From the NCBI GenBank assembly GCA_044225555.1, contig JBGAIM010000001.1, forward strand, positions 558,001-622,000: a DNA stretch of 64,000 nucleotides, read 5' to 3'. The notes under the pieces are model-generated. The model was not told the origin of the DNA, did no database searches, and saw only the letters and a list, made by a program, of their open reading frames with translations. The first letter of the stretch is position 1. Each line of letters begins with the position of its first letter. Shown here piece by piece: positions 41,979-51,200 of the stretch. A program made the position numbers and the translations under genes. This DNA is from JADLHS01 sp044225555. GTDB lineage: Bacteria; Verrucomicrobiota; Verrucomicrobiia; Limisphaerales; JADLHS01.

Positions 41979-42313
41979 TCAGGCGTGGGCGAGGTGTTCT
42001 TTAGATTCCAGTTCCTCCACCATCGGACATTGCGGAGCGATGGGCCGCACTTCCACGCGAATGCCGTAAGGCAAACCCGGGCATTGCTGTGCGATCGCGA
42101 CGGCCTCGTCCATCGAACCGACCGTGAGGAGGAAATAGCCGCCGATGGTTTCCTTGGATTCCGCGAATGGGCCGTCCGACACGACGCGGTTCTTGCCGGA
42201 GACAATTTTGCCTTCACGTCGGCGACCTGCTGCATTTGCTCGGGCGAAAGACCTTGGTACCAGTCCGTGCCGCGAAAGATGATGAGGTATCCGTTGGTTG
42301 ATTGAGTAATCAT
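41979..42313 (-). pseudogene. YCII (DGPF) gene with internal deletion and frameshift
   Basis: The N-terminal frame gives MITQSTNGYLIIFRGTDWYQ and reaches ...QMQQVAD. From about 42217 the family sequence continues in another frame: GKIVSGKNRVVSDGPFAESK to the stop at 41979 (ending EHLAHA). About 20-25 residues that the intact neighbours have between these parts (the VERLMAQGKV region) are absent, so a deletion not divisible by three has joined GCCGAC to GTGAAGG. Either a dead paralogue or an assembly error. Confidence 0.8.
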
Positions 42314-42370
42314 AAATTAGTCGTTGGTTGAAGTTGATGTTTGCTAGTACTGATTGGTTTTAATCGAGAA

Positions 42371-42781
42371 TCAGGCATCTGCCATGGCGAGTTGCTGTTC
42401 CAATTTCCGCGCATGGAGATTCAGCGGACAGTCGTCGCTGATAGTGCGAACTTCGATGGTGGAATTATGACGCAGACTCGGACAGGCCCTGGCAATAGCG
42501 ATGGCTTCTTCCATGGTGGCCACATCCAACAACAGCGTACCACCAATGGCCTCCTTGGATTCGGCGAAGGGCCCATCAGAAAAAACGCGTTTGCTGGCAG
42601 AAACGGTTGCGCCTACCCGCGCGAGTGCCAGGCCACCTTTGACCTTACCCTGCGCCATCAATCGTTCCACCCAAGCCTTGTTTTGATTGATGACTTCTTG
42701 CAGCTCGGCGAGGGAGAGTTCCTTGTACCATTCGTCGGTGTGAGATATCAGCAAGTACCCGTTTGCGTTCGACGTGTTCAT
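42371..42781 (-). CDS. YCII-related (DGPF-domain) protein
   Basis: 136 residues. SNANGYLLISHTDEWYKELS is the N-terminus of the family, VFSDGPFAESKEAIGGTLLL the DGPF motif, and EEAIAIARACPSLRHNSTIEVRTI the C-terminal strand. It is intact, unlike its downstream paralogue. A shared-type promoter variant lies 36 bases before the ATG. Likely ECF42 target; biochemical role unknown. Confidence 0.92.
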   Translation of the reverse strand: MNTSNANGYLLISHTDEWYKELSLAELQEVINQNKAWVERLMAQGKVKGGLALARVGATVSASKRVFSDGPFAESKEAIGGTLLLDVATMEEAIAIARACPSLRHNSTIEVRTISDDCPLNLHARKLEQQLAMADA

Positions 42782-42817
42782 CGTGTTTGGGCGATTGAAA
42801 GTTTTGTGGCTTGATTC

Positions 42818-42848
42818 TATACCGGATGAGTTGAGGAAATCATGACAA
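42818..42848 (-). promoter_or_regulatory. ECF42-type promoter (variant) of the YCII operon
   Basis: TTGTCA (42848-42843), 18 bases, CGGTATA (42824-42818), then 36 bases to the YCII start. It keeps the 18-base spacing and the -35 core TTGTC, but the -10 differs (CGGTATA for CGTCGTA), so it is the weakest of the four. Confidence 0.55.
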
Positions 42849-43244
42849 TTATTTTGCTTTAGGATTCATTTCCCAAAGGGCGAAGGAATTGTTCTCGGTG
42901 TCCTGGCAGATCGCGAAGTAACCCATGCCCGGCACGGCGGTCTTGGGTTTGCAGATGCTGCCACCGAGTTTCTCCACCTTCGCCATGTGCTTGGCCACGG
43001 ACGGCACAAGGACGTATTGAGTAATGGTGTGAGCCGGATGCATCCGCTTCAGCATGCCGCCATCGGGCGAGGCGTCCGCGCCGCCGGTGTCAATGTGCTG
43101 ATAGTCTGGCATCGCGGCGCCCAGCAGGGGGTTTATTTTCCAGCCGAACAGTGAATGGTAAAACTTCTTCGCCCGAGCGATGTCGTCCGCCGGGATTTCA
43201 AACCAGACGATGCTGGCCGGGGTGGGTTTCTTCAATTTGCTCAT
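42849..43244 (-). CDS. VOC-family protein
   Basis: 131 residues. IVWFEIPADDIARAKKFYHSLFGWKINPL is the standard VOC start of this branch (glyoxalase-like, often near hydroxylases), and GYFAICQDTENNSFALWEMNP the C-terminal metal-site strand. Substrate unknown. It has its own shared-type promoter 41 bases upstream and is the first gene, in transcription order, of the ECF42-linked block. Confidence 0.9.
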   Translation of the reverse strand: MSKLKKPTPASIVWFEIPADDIARAKKFYHSLFGWKINPLLGAAMPDYQHIDTGGADASPDGGMLKRMHPAHTITQYVLVPSVAKHMAKVEKLGGSICKPKTAVPGMGYFAICQDTENNSFALWEMNPKAK

Positions 43245-43285
43245 GAATTTGCCTTTCTTGTGGGTTGCTGCCGTTCAGTCATTGT

Positions 43286-43316
43286 TACAACGAATGGGCG
43301 ACCGCAATTGGGACAT
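43286..43316 (-). promoter_or_regulatory. ECF42-type promoter of the VOC gene
   Basis: ATGTCC (43316-43311), 18 bases ending CCCATT, CGTTGTA (43292-43286), then 41 bases to the ATG. Spacer length and position equal those of the copies at 35971 and 41049. Confidence 0.7.
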
Positions 43317-43401
43317 TTTCTCAAAGAAATCCACACTCCACCGAGAAGTGGGCAGATGTCCCTCGAAGGTAGTGGTCTCGCAGGCTGCCTCGTGACCCTG
43401 G

Positions 43402-44379
43402 TTATCGCGCGAAAATCTGGCGGATGACGTCTTCGATGGGGACTTCTTCGATATCGATGTCGCGCACCGGGAGTTCGTCCAGCAAGGCTTTGCAGACGGG
43501 GATGACGCGGTCGCGCTTGACCTTGAGCTTGATGCTGCCGGGTGTTTTCTCCACCAGTTCGCCGTATTTCTTCAGACCCTCATCGGTGCAGCCGTCCGCG
43601 CCGTCGCATTGTATGGTGATGAGTTTGAAGTCGGCAAAGCGGTCCACGACCTCGCTGAGCTTACCGTCGAAGGAAATCTTCCCGTGATCAATGATGATGA
43701 CGCGTTCGCACAGGGCCTGGATGTCCGCCATGTAATGGCTGGTGAGCAGGATGGTGGTCTTTTGCGTGGTGTTGTGGTGTTTGAGAAATTCCCGGACAGT
43801 CTTTTGCGAAACGACATCCAGGCCAATGGTCGGTTCGTCGAGAAACAGAATCTTGGGCTGATGCAGGAGCGAGGCGATCAACTCCATCTTCATGCGCTCG
43901 CCGAGGGAAAGTTCGCGCACGCTGATGTTGAGTTTCTCGCGGACATTGAGCATTTCAGTCATCTCGGCCACGGTGCGTTCGAAGCGATCCTGCGGGATGC
44001 CGTAAATTTTCGCGTTCAGCTCCAGCGATTCGCGGGCGGGCAAATCCCACCAGAGTTGATTCTTCTGCCCCAATACGAGAGCAAACTGCCGGCGGTAGGC
44101 GTCGTGGCGTTCCCACGGGACGTGACCGAGGACGTGGGCTTCGCCGCTCGTGGGATAAAGCAGCCCCGCGAGCATCTTGAGCGTGGTGGTTTTGCCCGCG
44201 CCGTTCGGGCCGAGGAAGCCGACGAGTTCACCGGACTCGATCTGGAAGCTGACTTTCTCCACGGCAAAGACCGATTCGTATTCGCGTTTGAACAGCCCCC
44301 GAATGGCCCCGCCGAAGCCGGGTTGCTTCTTGTAGGTACGAAAGGTTTTGGTCAGGCCGCTGACTTCGATGGCAGGCAC
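43402..44379 (-). CDS. ABC-2-type transporter ATP-binding protein
   Basis: 325 residues. Walker A GPNGAGKTTTLKML, Q-loop in VLGQKNQLWWDLPA, signature LSLGERMKMELIASLL, Walker B ILFLDEPTIGLD and the switch His in LLTSHYMADI are all present. An extra C-terminal domain of about 90 residues (KLITIQCDGADGCTDEGLKK to IRQIFAR) is typical of the DrrA/NatA branch that works with ABC-2 permeases. No permease gene is adjacent on either side, so the pump must be completed elsewhere or the operon has been broken. Function would be export of a lipid, polysaccharide or drug. Confidence 0.93.
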   Translation of the reverse strand: MPAIEVSGLTKTFRTYKKQPGFGGAIRGLFKREYESVFAVEKVSFQIESGELVGFLGPNGAGKTTTLKMLAGLLYPTSGEAHVLGHVPWERHDAYRRQFALVLGQKNQLWWDLPARESLELNAKIYGIPQDRFERTVAEMTEMLNVREKLNISVRELSLGERMKMELIASLLHQPKILFLDEPTIGLDVVSQKTVREFLKHHNTTQKTTILLTSHYMADIQALCERVIIIDHGKISFDGKLSEVVDRFADFKLITIQCDGADGCTDEGLKKYGELVEKTPGSIKLKVKRDRVIPVCKALLDELPVRDIDIEEVPIEDVIRQIFAR

Positions 44380-44662
44380 GGACCGGATTGTCGAAAGTCG
44401 AAGGCCGAGAGTCGAGAGACAAAAAACTCCCTACAAGCTCCCCCCAATCCTGCTACGCGGTCACCAGTCTTGGCTCACAGAGCGACGTCATGAGGAGCGC
44501 ACGACGCGTCCGATCCATAGCGTGTCACGGCATTTCACGATTTGCTGATTAGTTTCAGCAAGGCCTTTACTATTCTGCAGCAAAGCCGGTGGCGTTATTT
44601 TCTTTTCTGGATTTGTTTCAACAGGGTTGCACGCAAGAATTCAGCAAGTTACGCTAACTGGC

Positions 44663-47044
44663 GTGAAAATATGTTCTCTGCCCAAGGTTGTGCTCCTCCT
44701 GCTGGTTTCCGTGATCGCGGCTGTGTCCGCTCCCGTCCCACTGGTCAATCACAGTGATGCCTGGCGTTATCGCAAAGGCACCGGCGCGGCACAGTTGGAT
44801 TGGAAGACAGCCACGGAGGCGGCTCTCGATGTTACCTGGCTGGGCGGGAACGGCGGGTTCGGTTATGCCGACAATGCGCCGGAGACGGCAAACTGTCAGA
44901 CCCTGCTCCCCGACATGTCCGCCAATTACACCACGCTCTACGTGCGCCGCCAGTTTACCATTACCAACGCCGTGGCGCCGGAAGCCCACCTGTTTCTGCA
45001 ACTGGATTGGGATGACGGTTACATCGCCTGGCTGGACGGCAATTACCTGGCGAGCGTCAATGTAACTGGCGCCCCGACGGAACCGGCGAGTTCTGCGCCA
45101 GCCAGCGGCAGCCACGAATCTTCGCTGGGCGGCAGCGGAGCGCAACCCGCGACGGTCATTGACCTCGGGTTGGCCGGCACTTGGCTCAGTCCTGGCGAGC
45201 ATACCCTGGCGATCATGGGGCTCAACCAGAGTTCCAGCAGCGATTTCATACTGGTGCCGGATTTGTATCTCGAAGTGCCACCGCCACCGGTCACCAATGT
45301 TTGGGCCGCGAGCAATAGTCCAATCGTCCTCAATGCCAGCGTGACTGTCACCAACGGCGAGATATTGATGATCGAGCCGGGGGTTACCGTGGCCCTCGGT
45401 GCCGGCGTGAACCTCACCGTCGCCAACGGCGGCCAATTGCTGGCAGAAGGCACGACCGACCAGCCCATCCTGTTCACCCGCTCCGGCGCGAGCGGTTATT
45501 GGGGGAACGTGCGCATCAATGGAAGCCTTGGCTCGCCGGAAACCCGGATCACGCACGCGCGGTTCGAGTTCAACGCCAACTCCACCGGCACGCCGGGCAT
45601 CCAGGTTTCGGCGGGCGCGGTGTTCCTCGATCATCTCACTTTCGCCAATCCGGGAGCGCCGTACATTTCCGTGGATGGCGCTTCCTTCGTCATCAGCCAT
45701 TGTTACTTTCCACCAGCCACGGCGCAATTCGAGCCGGTACATGGCACGGGCGGCATTCGCAGCGATGGCCAGGGCATTCTCCTGCGGAACTTTTTCGGCA
45801 AAGCCATTGGCTACAATGATGTGGTGGATTTTACCGGGGGCAAACGGCCCGCGCCCATCCTGCACTGCATCGAAAACGTCCTGGTCGGTGGCGATGACGA
45901 TGGCTTCGACATTGACGGCACGGATGCGTGGATTGAAGGCAACATCTTCCTGCACCTGCACAAAAGCCCGGGCACCCCTGATTCTTCCGGGGCGGTCAGT
46001 GGCGGCAGCAGTGGCGGCAGTGTGTCCGACATCACCGTGCTTGGTAACTTCTTCTATGATTGCGACCAGGCGGCGACGGCGAAGCAGGGTAATTTCTACA
46101 CGCTGCTCAACAACACCGTGGTGCATCAGACCCATCAGGGTGGCATTGATACCGAGGGCGCTGTTGTCATACTTGCGGATGCGGGAACCGCGCAAGGCGC
46201 CGGCTGCTATCTCGAAGGCAACGTGATCTACGATGTCGAACAGCTCACCCGCAACGTCACGAATGCCATTGTCACGTTCACGAACAACCTGATGCCTTTC
46301 CCGTGGTCCGGCCCGGGCGGGGGAAATTCCACCGCCGACCCGGGGCTCACATATGTTCCGCAAATGGCCGAAACCTATTTCACCAACTGGCAAAGCGCGC
46401 AGATCGTGAGGGATTGGTTCCGACTGCGGCCGGGTTCGCCGGGAATCGGCACCGGCCCGAACGGCGTGGACCTGGGCGCCGCAAGGCCAAGCGGTGCGTC
46501 CATCTCCGGTGAACCGGCGGCGGTCACGCCCCTGAATGCCGCCACGTTGATCGTTGGCTTGAATCGCGCCGGTAACAGCATCCCCGCCGCCGGCTGGCCC
46601 GCCGGGACCGGCTACACAGATTACCGGTGGCGGCTCGACGGCGGTCCGTGGAGCGGGGAAACGCCCCTTGCCACGCCCATTTCCCTCACAAACCTGGCTC
46701 CGGGTCCGCACTACGTGGAGGTGATCGGCAAACTCGATTCCGGACTGTACCAGGACGCTCCTTGGTTCGGCGAAGCCGCGGGCGCGACGCGCTCGCGCAC
46801 TTGGACCGTGTCCGGCCAGCCGGTCATCGCCTCCATTTCCGTGACCACGTCGAACACCGTCCGACTCCAGTTCACCGCCCAGGCCAACCAAGGTTACGTG
46901 ATTCAGTACCGCGAATCGCTGGCCAGCGGCAGCTGGGAGCCGTTGGCGGTGGTGGATGCCCTCCCCACCGCGCACCCCGTCACGTTTGAGGAGCCGCTTT
47001 CCCCGGAGGCGGCCAGCCGCTTTTATCGGCTTGAGACCCAATGA
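44663..47044 (+). CDS. Large exported right-handed beta-helix protein
   Basis: About 793 residues from a GTG giving VKICSLPKVVLLLLVSVIAA, a signal peptide; a TTG at 44627 is the alternative. An N-terminal beta-sandwich (AHLFLQLDWDDGYIAWLDGNYLA) resembles the domain seen before LamG or CotH parts in this phylum. Residues 215-580 form a parallel beta-helix with regular short turns (GVTVALGAGVNLTVANGGQL, HCIENVLVGGDDDGFDIDGT). The C-terminal module (NQGYVIQYRESLASGSWEPL to RFYRLETQ) matches that of the DUF3500 protein. It may bind or act on polysaccharides; no polysaccharide-lyase catalytic residues can be assigned. It is monocistronic. Confidence 0.83.
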   Translation: MKICSLPKVVLLLLVSVIAAVSAPVPLVNHSDAWRYRKGTGAAQLDWKTATEAALDVTWLGGNGGFGYADNAPETANCQTLLPDMSANYTTLYVRRQFTITNAVAPEAHLFLQLDWDDGYIAWLDGNYLASVNVTGAPTEPASSAPASGSHESSLGGSGAQPATVIDLGLAGTWLSPGEHTLAIMGLNQSSSSDFILVPDLYLEVPPPPVTNVWAASNSPIVLNASVTVTNGEILMIEPGVTVALGAGVNLTVANGGQLLAEGTTDQPILFTRSGASGYWGNVRINGSLGSPETRITHARFEFNANSTGTPGIQVSAGAVFLDHLTFANPGAPYISVDGASFVISHCYFPPATAQFEPVHGTGGIRSDGQGILLRNFFGKAIGYNDVVDFTGGKRPAPILHCIENVLVGGDDDGFDIDGTDAWIEGNIFLHLHKSPGTPDSSGAVSGGSSGGSVSDITVLGNFFYDCDQAATAKQGNFYTLLNNTVVHQTHQGGIDTEGAVVILADAGTAQGAGCYLEGNVIYDVEQLTRNVTNAIVTFTNNLMPFPWSGPGGGNSTADPGLTYVPQMAETYFTNWQSAQIVRDWFRLRPGSPGIGTGPNGVDLGAARPSGASISGEPAAVTPLNAATLIVGLNRAGNSIPAAGWPAGTGYTDYRWRLDGGPWSGETPLATPISLTNLAPGPHYVEVIGKLDSGLYQDAPWFGEAAGATRSRTWTVSGQPVIASISVTTSNTVRLQFTAQANQGYVIQYRESLASGSWEPLAVVDALPTAHPVTFEEPLSPEAASRFYRLETQ

Positions 47045-47127
47045 TGGGACGGTGACCAAGACCCTGGCGCGCAAGCCAGCCTCGTGGGGCTTGACCGGAC
47101 TTCACGGTCAACTTCAAGCATCAGCGC

Positions 47128-47712
47128 ATGATACATCCCGATATGGAATTGCGATTCATCAACGAGGCGATGGGCCATGGCGTTTTCGCCACGCGGCTCA
47201 TTCGCAAAGGCACGATCACCTGGGTGCGGGATGATTTGGACCAGACCTTCACGGTCGAGCAAGTGGAACAAATGGCGCCGGAGTATCAGACGATTCTTGA
47301 AAAATATTCGTTCGTGGATGCGAAAGGAATGGTGGTGCTGTGTTGGGATCATTCACGCTTCTTTAACCACTCCTGCGCGGCCAATTGTCTCAGCGCCGGC
47401 TACGACTTCGAAATTGCAATCCGGGATATTCACCCTGGGGAAGAACTCACCGACGATTACGGGACGCTGAACCTGCGCGCGCAATTCTCCTGTGCCTGCC
47501 AGGCGGTGGCGTGCCGGAAAGTCATTATGCCGGACGACATGGAACGGCTGGCCTCAGCCTGGGATTTGGTCGTCCAGGAGGCTTTTCCGCTGATTCCCAC
47601 TGTGGCGCAACCGCTGTGGGTGTTCGTCAAAGAGAAGGCGGAAGTGGAGGCGGGCGTGGCGCGGCGGGAGGAAGTGCGCTCGATCCGTTTCAACTATGCC
47701 CCGCTCCCGTGA
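47128..47712 (+). CDS. SET-domain protein (lysine methyltransferase-like)
   Basis: 194 residues. The SET core is complete: GHGVFATRLIRKGTITWV, the AdoMet/catalytic NHS stretch RFFNHSCAANCL, and GEELTDDYGTLNL with its Tyr. A post-SET-like CACQAVACRK follows, able to bind zinc. Bacterial SET proteins methylate ribosomal or DNA-binding protein lysines; the target here is unknown. Genes of this type are scattered in verrucomicrobia and may have come from eukaryotes. It lies 73 bases before YjbQ on the same strand. Confidence 0.92.
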   Translation: MIHPDMELRFINEAMGHGVFATRLIRKGTITWVRDDLDQTFTVEQVEQMAPEYQTILEKYSFVDAKGMVVLCWDHSRFFNHSCAANCLSAGYDFEIAIRDIHPGEELTDDYGTLNLRAQFSCACQAVACRKVIMPDDMERLASAWDLVVQEAFPLIPTVAQPLWVFVKEKAEVEAGVARREEVRSIRFNYAPLP

Positions 47713-47785
47713 GGTAAACAAAGCGTGAGGGGAGCTGCGAATGCTTCTTTCTTTCCCAGCCCAGTGGGCCAGCATTGACCCGCGT

Positions 47786-48205
47786 ATGAAGCACCTCACC
47801 GAACATCTCTGGTTTGAAACCCCGCACCGGCGGGATTACCTCAACATCACGGACCCCGTCGCCCAGCTCGTGCGCAAGAGCGGCGTGCAGGAAGGGCTTT
47901 GCCTCGTCAATGCGATGCACATCACCGCCAGCGTCTATATCAACGACGCCGAGGACGGCTTGCTGCACGATTACGATGTCTGGCTGGAGAAACTCGCACC
48001 GCACGCACCGACGTCGCAATACGAGCACAACCGCACTGGCGAGGACAATGCCGACGCGCACCTGAAACGTCAGCTCATGGGCCGCGAAGTCGTGGTGGCG
48101 ATCACCAAGGGCAAACTCGATCTCGGCCCGTGGGAACAAATCTTCTACGGTGAGTTTGATGGCCGCCGCCGCAAGCGCGTGCTGGTGAAAATTATTGGCG
48201 ACTGA
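47786..48205 (+). CDS. yjbQ: YjbQ (UPF0047) family protein
   Basis: 139 residues from the ATG giving MKHLTEHLWFETPHRRDYLN; an earlier ATG at 47741 adds 15 unlikely residues. Signature: GLCLVNAMHITASVYINDAEDGLLHDY, YEHNRTGEDNADAHLKRQLMG and WEQIFYGEFDGRRRKRVLVKI. YjbQ has secondary thiamine-phosphate synthase activity in vitro, and its true role is unsettled. It converges on the SNF2 helicase gene with 32 bases between. Confidence 0.92.
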   Translation: MKHLTEHLWFETPHRRDYLNITDPVAQLVRKSGVQEGLCLVNAMHITASVYINDAEDGLLHDYDVWLEKLAPHAPTSQYEHNRTGEDNADAHLKRQLMGREVVVAITKGKLDLGPWEQIFYGEFDGRRRKRVLVKIIGD

Positions 48206-48237
48206 ACGTGCGCAGCTCGGATAAGCCGCGTTCTTTC

Positions 48238-51200
48238 TCAATCTTCAGAGAACAGATATTCCAGCTCGTTCTTCGTGAGGCTGCGGGCAAAACCTTCTTC
48301 TCCGAGCACGTCGGCAATGGTCTTGGCTTTGCTCTGTTGCAGTTCCCAGATTTTTTCCTCAACGGTGCCGGGCGCGATGAGCCGGTAGGCGTTGACGGTT
48401 TGCGTCTGGCCAATGCGATGTGAGCGGTCAATGGCCTGCGCTTCGACGGCCGGATTCCACCACGGATCGTAAAGCACCACGTAACTGGCGTTGGTGAGAT
48501 TCAAGCCCGTGCCGGCGGCCCGCAGGCTCAACAGGAACACGCACGCCTTGGTGTCTGCCTGGAACGCCTGCACGACCTCCTGCCGGTCCTTGGTCTGGCC
48601 GGTGAGCAGGTGCGTGTTGATGTTGCGCGCGTGACATTCCTTCTCCAGCAATTGCAGCATCTGCACAAACTGGCTGAAGACGAGAACTTTTTGGCCTTCG
48701 GCCACCAGTGAGTCGAGCAATTCGAACAACGTCTCGGTCTTGCCACTGGGGGAATCGTTGCCGACGAGTTGCGGATGGCAGCAGACCTGGCGCAACCGCG
48801 TGAGGGCGGCGAGCACATGCATCTTGCTCTTGTTGAGCCCCTGCTCGGCAACGGCCTGCATGATCTGATCGCGGCTGCGACGGAGTTCGGCAAGGTAAAG
48901 CTTCCGTTGTTCCTCGCCAAGCGGACAATCGCGACGTTCCTCGATGCGGTCGGGCAAATCTTTCGCCACATGCTTCTTCATGCGGCGCAGCAGCAGCGGG
49001 CGCAGCTTGGCGGACAACTGCCGGCGCGCGATGCGTTGGGCGCTCTCGGCATCTTCGCCGCCTTTCGGTTCGTAAGTTTCGAGGAAATGTTCCTGCGTGC
49101 CGAGATAGCCGGGCTGGATGAAATCCACGATGCTCCAGAGATCGAGCAGACGGTTTTCCAGCGGCGTGCCGGTGAGGGCGAGACGTTGCTCGCACTTGAG
49201 TTGCTTGACGGATTGCGTGACTTGCGCGCCAGGATTCTTGATAAATTGCGCTTCGTCGAGAATCACCGCGCGGAAGGCGAACTTGTTCAGTTCCTCCAGG
49301 TCGCGCCGCAGCAAGGCGTAGTTCGTGACGATGATGTCGTGCTCGGGAATCTGCTTCCGGAGATTGTGCCGCGCGGCGCCACTCTCCAGCACGAGCACTT
49401 TGAGGTTGGGCACAAAGCGTTCCGCTTCGCGCCGCCAGTTGTGCAACACGGACGCCGGGCAGATGACGAGCGATGGCTTGGGATTCTTTTTGTTCCGATC
49501 CTTCAACCACGCCAGCCACGTCAGAGTTTGCAGCGTTTTGCCAAGGCCCATGTCGTCAGCCAGGATGCCCCCGAGTCGGATCTGCACGAGATGCGCGAGG
49601 AAATCAAAGCCGTCCTTTTGATACGGACGCAACTCAGCCTGCACGGTAGCAGGCACGGTGGTGGAAGGAACGCCCTTGAAATCGCGCACCCGTTCGCGGA
49701 GCGCCTTGGCTTCCGGTGTATCAGCGAAGCGGGTGAATTCGTCCTCGCTCAGATGGGCGACGTGTTCCATTCCGACTTTTTGCGGCGCGGCGATAAGGCC
49801 ATCCACGCCGAGATCGGCCATGGCCTCGTGCGCGCTCTGGACCGCATCGGTGTCCAATTCCACCCAGCCGGAATTCGGCAATTTGACGAATCGCCCACTC
49901 GCACTGGCAAGCCGTTCGAGGTCGGACTTGCTCAACTTCATTCCCTCCGCTTCCCATTCGGCGGAAACGGCGAGCCAGTCAATGCCGCTGCCTTTGACAA
50001 TCAACTTGGGTTTGAGTCGCCGCGGATGGAGGAACAAGCGATGGAACGCAGGGTTGCCGAGGAAATCCACACCCTCGGGCCGTTGCTGCCAGGCATGGGC
50101 GAGCGTGCCGAGGCAATTCTCGTTGGCGTCGCCGACCCACAGGCCGGGTTCGGGGGTGAACCAGTCGAGTTGACGCAGCCATTGCATCGCGGGATCCAGA
50201 CGTGCATCGTCGAGAATTTCCGGCTTGTCCGTCGGCCGTTTCCTGTTGTCGTTGGGCCGCCATTCCTGGCCGGTCCAGAACCAGACGCTGCCGTCGCGAA
50301 AGCTTTTTGCCAGGAGACGCAGGCGCACGGTATCGTCGAGCAATTCAAAGACGAGTTGTGGCACGGCCTTGTGCGCCACGCAAAGTTGATCCCAGTCCAC
50401 GCCGTTGCTGGTCTGCGTGCGGCGCAGATGCATGAGCAGACGATGGCTGAGCCGGCGCACGGGCACGGCGGGTTTGTCCGCCCAGTGTTCAATGACCGAC
50501 GCGGGCGGCGCATTGCGCAGGAGATAAAAAGTATTGCCGGCGAGAACCAGCGGCGGCTGCTGATTAAAAAACTTCACCTCGGTGATGGAAACTTTTTCAC
50601 CTCCCGGCATGGTGAGTTTATGCGTGAAGGAAAGTTCCTTGTCGCCGTTTTCGAGGTGGGGGTCGAGGGCGGCAATCTGGCCGTGGAACTGGAGCGGTTG
50701 ATTGTTCGCCACCAGCTCAAGCCGGTTGGTATGGCCCCAGCGCGCGAGCCAGTGAATCAATTCCGCGTCGGTCAGCGTGAGGGTGTCGTTGCCATCCTGC
50801 CGGTGACGATGCGTCTCGGTGAGCCACGCGATAAAATCCCAGTCGTTCGGAGGGAAAAGTTCCTGCTCGTGGGCCGCGCGCGTGGCGAGGTCAATCAAGT
50901 CACGCAAGGTGCGAACTTTCTCGCCGGTGCGGGGACGGAACAGGTGAAATTGAACCCCCAAACGGAAGCGCGCAGGTTGGGCTTCATCCGGTTGCGGCAG
51001 GCAAACCACCCGAAGCGTCGCGCGCGGGGTGTCGAGGTGCGGTGGTTTCGCGGGGAAGAGCCAGTTTTCCAGTTCCTGCACCAATTTGTGTTCGTGCTCG
51101 GCGGCTTCCGCGCGGGCGAAACGATCCAAGTTGGCGTGCGTGGAAAGTTCCGGGGGCATGGAACGCTTGGCGCGCAGGAAAAGGAAGGCGAGTTCTTCCA

